A DNA stretch of 8,667 bases from contig CALYQH010000042.1 in NCBI GenBank assembly GCA_945283395.1, positions 1-8,667 of the forward strand, written 5' to 3'. The stretch comes from an uncultured Ventosimonas sp. Lineage in GTDB: Bacteria > Pseudomonadota > Gammaproteobacteria > Pseudomonadales > Pseudomonadaceae. The position numbers and the translations under genes are program-made. The notes beneath the pieces were generated by a model. That model saw nothing but the letters and a program-made list of their open reading frames with translations. It did not search any database and was not told the origin of the DNA. This document shows, one piece after another, positions 5,767-8,667 of this stretch; the first letter of the stretch is position 1; each line of letters begins with the position of its first letter.

Positions 5767-6285
5767 TTACTGATGGCTATCGCGGCTTTGTTGTAGGTAA
5801 GTCCTAAAGGTTTTACCTAGTATTATGTTAGCTTTTTGTAGTTCTTGTTGAGTCATATGGATGGCTACTTGGTCAGCTACGTCCATTGCTTCGTCAGAAC
5901 CATTTATGCCTGCAATTTTAAAAATAATATAAGCTTGTAGGTTATTTATTGGGGTTCCTTGTCCTTTGAAATACATATAACCTAGTTTAACTTGGGCATC
6001 GAGATGGGCTTGTAAAGAGGCTTTTTTAAACCAATTAATAGCTAAAGGATAATTAGGCGGAGTGAGTTGCCCCTCATAATAATATAGACCTAGTTGGTAT
6101 TGGGCTTCTTTATCGCCAGCATTAGCAGCAGTCAGGCATTGATCAAGCAGTGGAGCACGTTGTTGCGGTGGAACATTTAAGGCGCAAGTGGTAGCTTCAG
6201 GGAGTACGAAGTTGTCGGCTAATAGGTTTTGTGAGATAAATAGCAAGAGACAACTAATGTATTTTTTATAAGATAATTCGCCCAT
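5767..6285 (-). CDS. Secreted Sel1-repeat (SLR/TPR-like) protein
   Basis: 172 aa. The N-terminus has K-K at 7-8 and a hydrophobic stretch at about 10-22, with a plausible signal-peptidase site after Ala23 (L-L-A | D-N), so the protein should be periplasmic. Two Sel1-like repeats follow: about 58-93 (A-Q-Y-Q-L-G-L-Y-Y-Y-E-G ... A-I-N-W-F-K-K-A) and about 94-130 (A-Q-V-K-L-G-Y-M-Y-F-K-G-Q-G-T ... L-Q-A-Y). Such alpha-alpha repeats bind other proteins; the partner is unknown. Cys34 and Cys50 of the mature part could form a disulfide. The ATG at 6285 is the first start after an in-frame TAG; only a weak TTAGG precedes it. The gene converges on the DUF1820 gene with a 2-nt gap, leaving no room for a terminator. 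Confidence 0.88.
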   Translation of the reverse strand: MGELSYKKYISCLLLFISQNLLADNFVLPEATTCALNVPPQQRAPLLDQCLTAANAGDKEAQYQLGLYYYEGQLTPPNYPLAINWFKKASLQAHLDAQVKLGYMYFKGQGTPINNLQAYIIFKIAGINGSDEAMDVADQVAIHMTQQELQKANIILGKTFRTYLQQSRDSHQ

Positions 6286-6493
6286 AACCTAAATCATATA
6301 ACCTTGTTTGCTACTAATTGGTAAATATCTTTTGTTGCTTGTCCTATGGTTAATTCTAGTCGCTTAGCTTTACCGACTCAGTTAATTTTTTAGTAGAAGC
6401 AATGTGGCCTAAAACTTAATAGGAGTAGCTAAATAAAGTGTACCCTTTTTTGCCATAAACTTTAAGAGAACTCATAATTATTTTTATAAATTG
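6286..6493. other. Intergenic region between the LysR and Sel1 genes
   Basis: 208 bp, AT-rich, both flanking genes on the - strand. No intrinsic terminator for the LysR gene is evident. A weak - strand promoter TTACCA-N17-TTATAT may lie just before the Sel1 gene. Nothing else could be supported. Confidence 0.4.
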
Positions 6494-7405
6494 TTAGGTT
6501 TTTGTTAAGTTGGATTGGTTTTCTAGTTTTTCCCAGAAGGATTTAATGGCATTTTTTCTGATCAGAGAGCAACGATAGAGGCGAATTTCTAGAGGAATAT
6601 ACCATTGTTTATCGCCACATATAATAAGTTCTTTGCGGGCTAGTTCATTTTCAACGCTAAGCTTAGGAAGCCATGCAATACCTAGCCCTTCTATAGCCAT
6701 AGCTTTTAAACTATCAGCCATAGCTGTTTCAAATAATTTTACATAACGTAGTTTAGATTGCCTAAGCAGTAAGTTAACAGAATGGCCTAGAAAAGCCCCT
6801 TGCCCATAAGCTAATAGCGGCAATTGTTGATTGATGTCTATGGTAAATAAGGGCCTATGGTATTGATCAAGCCCACAAACAGGAACCATTTCAGTATGAC
6901 CTAGAATAAGCCACGGAAAAAGCTCGGGGGGAAGTTGTAAAGCTGATTCAGGGTCGTGGTAGGCTAGCATTAGATCACAAGCACCTTCTCTTAAAGCACG
7001 GGTAGCATCTCCTACATTAGCAGCTAATAATCGGCTAGTAATAAAAAGCCCTTCTCTACGTAATTTGCCCATCCATTGAGGGAAAAAACCTTGGGCAAGA
7101 GAATGGGCTACTGCAAATTGGAGTATTTCGCCTTGCGTGGTGTCAGTATGGTGGATATGTCTAACGATTTCGTGGAGTTGTTCTATAACATTGCGCGCGG
7201 TTATGAGAAATACTTGACCTGCTTCGGTGAGTTCTACAGGGGTTTTAGAGCGATTTATAAGATGAAAACCAAGCGCTTGTTCGAGGTTTTTAATACGTCG
7301 ACTAAAAGCAGGCTGAGTGACAAAACGTTGTTCTGCTGCTTTGGAGAAGCTAAGGGTAGTTGCTAGAGCGCTAAAGTCTTCTAACCATCTTAGTTCTAAA
7401 TTCAT
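6494..7405 (-). CDS. LysR-type transcriptional regulator, HypT/QseD-like, divergent from aspA
   Basis: 303 aa from the ATG at 7405, a typical LysR length. The N-terminal winged helix-turn-helix (about 4-65) reads L-R-W-L-E-D-F-S-A-L-A ... S-F-S-K-A-A-E ... T-Q-P-A-F-S-R-R-I-K-N-L-E; an effector-binding domain spans about 87-290. Sequence blocks such as A-V-A-H-S-L-A-Q-G-F-F-P, A-L-R-E-G-A-C-D and G-L-G-I-A-W-L-P resemble E. coli HypT (YjiE), a hypochlorite-responsive regulator; this is by memory, and the ligand or signal here is unknown. A GTG at 7417 is in frame but lacks a ribosome site, whereas a GGA lies 7 nt before the ATG and the protein then begins as in pseudomonad homologs. Its divergent position suggests it controls aspA and itself through the dyads between them. 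No terminator is seen behind it. Confidence 0.92.
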   Translation of the reverse strand: MNLELRWLEDFSALATTLSFSKAAEQRFVTQPAFSRRIKNLEQALGFHLINRSKTPVELTEAGQVFLITARNVIEQLHEIVRHIHHTDTTQGEILQFAVAHSLAQGFFPQWMGKLRREGLFITSRLLAANVGDATRALREGACDLMLAYHDPESALQLPPELFPWLILGHTEMVPVCGLDQYHRPLFTIDINQQLPLLAYGQGAFLGHSVNLLLRQSKLRYVKLFETAMADSLKAMAIEGLGIAWLPKLSVENELARKELIICGDKQWYIPLEIRLYRCSLIRKNAIKSFWEKLENQSNLTKT

Positions 7406-7437
7406 GAGGCAATCCACTTATTAACTAATCTGTTGCT

Positions 7438-7464
7438 TATGCGATTTTTGCATAGGATAGCAAA
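7438..7464. promoter_or_regulatory. Overlapping dyads, probable LysR operator between LysR gene and aspA
   Basis: TATGC (7438-7442) and GCATA (7450-7454) form an inverted repeat with the classic LysR T-N11-A pattern (T7440 to A7452). A second dyad, TTTGC-N8-GCAAA (7447-7464), overlaps it. Both lie between the divergent starts, about 20 nt upstream of the aspA -35, as expected for an activator or autoregulation site. Confidence 0.5.
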
Positions 7465-7472
7465 TAAAGGCA

Positions 7473-7502
7473 TTGGTAAGAAAGTCTTTTAAATCCTATT
7501 AT
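7473..7502 (+). promoter_or_regulatory. Putative promoter of aspA
   Basis: TTGGTA (7473-7478), an 18-nt spacer, and TATTAT (7497-7502). This gives a leader of roughly 40 nt before the ATG at 7549. The ribosome site AGG (7538-7540) is 8 nt before the ATG. The -35 is imperfect, which would fit dependence on an activator. Confidence 0.5.
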
Positions 7503-7548
7503 TGCAACGGTTTTGTAAATAAAGATTAACTTTTTATAGGTTTGTATT

Positions 7549-8667
7549 ATGTCTCATTCTGCATCGTTTCGTGTTGAAAAAGATTTGTTAGGTTCCTTAG
7601 AGATTCCGAGCGAAGCTTATTATGGTATTCAAACGTTGCGTGCTATTAATAATTTTAAGTTAAGTGGTGTACCTTTATCACATTTTCCTAAATTTGTTAA
7701 TGCATTAGCTATGGTAAAGTGGGCTGCCGCGGCGGCAAATCATGAATTGGGATATTTGTCTGCCGACAAGCACGCAGCTATTGTGAAAGCATGTCAACGT
7801 ATTATTAAGGGTGAGTTTCACGATCAATTTTTGGTAGATATGATTCAGGGTGGTGCTGGCACTTCAACTAACATGAATGCGAATGAAGTAATAGCTAACA
7901 TTGCATTGGAGGAGATGGGGCATAAGAAAGGGGAATATAAGTATTTACATCCTAATAATGATGTGAATATGGCACAATCTACTAATGATGCTTATCCTAG
8001 TGCTATTAGAGTAGGTTTATTATTGGGCTATGATGTATTATTGGAAGCATTAGCTAAGTTAAGGGATGCTTTTACCAAGAAAGCAGAAGAGTTTGCGCAA
8101 GTAATTAAAATGGGGCGGACACAATTGCAAGATGCCGTGCCTATGACGCTAGGTCAAGAATTTCATGCCTTTGCTACAACTTTGACAGAGGATTTAGATA
8201 GAATTAAATTATTAATTCCTGATTTATTGCGGGAAGTGAATTTGGGGGGTACAGCTATTGGCACGGGTATTAATGCTGACCCTCGTTATCAATTTTTGGC
8301 AGTTCAACATTTAGCCCTTATTAGTGGTCATGTATTGTTACCAGCCACTGATTTAATTGAAGCCACTTCTGATATGGGCGCTTTTGTATTGTTGTCTGGG
8401 ATGTTTAAGCGGACAGCTGTTAAGCTGTCAAAGATTTGTAATGATTTGCGATTATTATCCAGTGGTCCAAGAGCAGGCATTAATGAGATAAACTTACCTG
8501 CTAGACAGCCCGGTAGTTCAATTATGCCGGGTAAGGTTAATCCAGTAATCCCTGAGGCAGTTAATCAAGTAGTTTTTGAAATTATTGGAGCTGATACGGC
8601 GATAACGCTAGCGGCTGAAAGTGGCCAGTTACAATTGAATGTGATGGAACCTTTGATAGCTTACAAG
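7549..8667 (+). CDS. aspA: Aspartate ammonia-lyase (3'-truncated by window)
   Basis: Reversibly converts L-aspartate to fumarate and ammonia, linking amino-acid catabolism to the TCA cycle; a cytoplasmic homotetramer. 373 codons are visible, about 100 short of the usual ~470-480, and the frame is still open at the window end. Aspartase/fumarase superfamily motifs present: [10 protein letters not shown] (101-110), [14 protein letters not shown] (134-147), G-R-T-Q-L-Q-D-A (189-196), and the signature loop [10 protein letters not shown] (322-331), which holds the catalytic Ser (Ser323 by its position in the signature) and Lys329. The Q in G-R-T-Q-L-Q-D and overall likeness favour aspartase over fumarase. 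The intact active site suggests a working enzyme. The divergent HypT-like LysR gene is its likely regulator, a pairing also recalled from Pseudomonas. Confidence 0.95.
   Translation, partial: MSHSASFRVEKDLLGSLEIPSEAYYGIQTLRAINNFKLSGVPLSHFPKFVNALAMVKWAAAAANHELGYLSADKHAAIVKACQRIIKGEFHDQFLVDMIQGGAGTSTNMNANEVIANIALEEMGHKKGEYKYLHPNNDVNMAQSTNDAYPSAIRVGLLLGYDVLLEALAKLRDAFTKKAEEFAQVIKMGRTQLQDAVPMTLGQEFHAFATTLTEDLDRIKLLIPDLLREVNLGGTAIGTGINADPRYQFLAVQHLALISGHVLLPATDLIEATSDMGAFVLLSGMFKRTAVKLSKICNDLRLLSSGPRAGINEINLPARQPGSSIMPGKVNPVIPEAVNQVVFEIIGADTAITLAAESGQLQLNVMEPLIAYK

Noticed and set aside
7076..7366. 96-aa open frame on the + strand
   Set aside because: Lies wholly antisense to the LysR gene, with no recognisable protein features.
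7415..7417. GTG as the start of the LysR gene
   Set aside because: No ribosome site precedes it, whereas the ATG at 7405 has GGA at good spacing and matches the usual N-terminus.

Overview
The window looks like chromosomal DNA from a low-GC gammaproteobacterium related to Pseudomonas. The proteins read like pseudomonad orthologs: AsmA, MutY, YggX, a DUF1820 protein, a Sel1-repeat protein, and a HypT-like LysR regulator divergent from aspartate ammonia-lyase. The base composition, by contrast, is strongly AT-rich. An insect-gut relative such as Entomomonas would fit, but this is inferred from composition and recalled gene order, not shown by a search.

Layout. (1) 1-3192 (+): a tight cluster of asmA (5' end cut by the window), mutY (3-nt gap, GTG start) and yggX (19-nt gap, good Shine-Dalgarno). 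mutY and yggX both concern oxidative damage and iron-sulfur chemistry. (2) 3206-3361 (+): tRNA-Phe(GAA) with its own consensus-like promoter and a clear intrinsic terminator. (3) 3535-4047 (+): a stand-alone ClbS/DfsB (DUF1706) family gene, a family known for self-protection against the genotoxin colibactin. (4) 4048-5434: about 1.4 kb that is mostly non-coding, broken only by a small predicted lipoprotein gene (4592-4933, -). It holds two regions with RNA-like folding potential, described below. (5) 5435-6285: a DUF1820 gene (+) and a Sel1-repeat secreted protein gene (-) that converge with a 2-nt gap. (6) 6494-8667: a HypT-like LysR regulator (-) divergent from aspA (+, 3' end cut by the window), with overlapping dyads and an aspA promoter between them.

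Most annotated genes are ordinary housekeeping or regulatory genes. The signals most worth a second look are non-coding. The first is a 132-nt element at 4360-4491, closed by a long stem whose outer part pairs through G-U wobbles and enclosing two further hairpins. The second is the leader of the DUF1820 gene (5294-5434), where a perfect -10 hexamer is followed by a 12-bp long-range stem, a nested hairpin and a possible pseudoknot. A short open frame in that leader ends in an ATGA overlap with the DUF1820 start, which lacks a clear Shine-Dalgarno. The ClbS-like gene is the main biochemical point of interest. No mobile-element protein, CRISPR array, integrase or toxin-antitoxin pair was seen.
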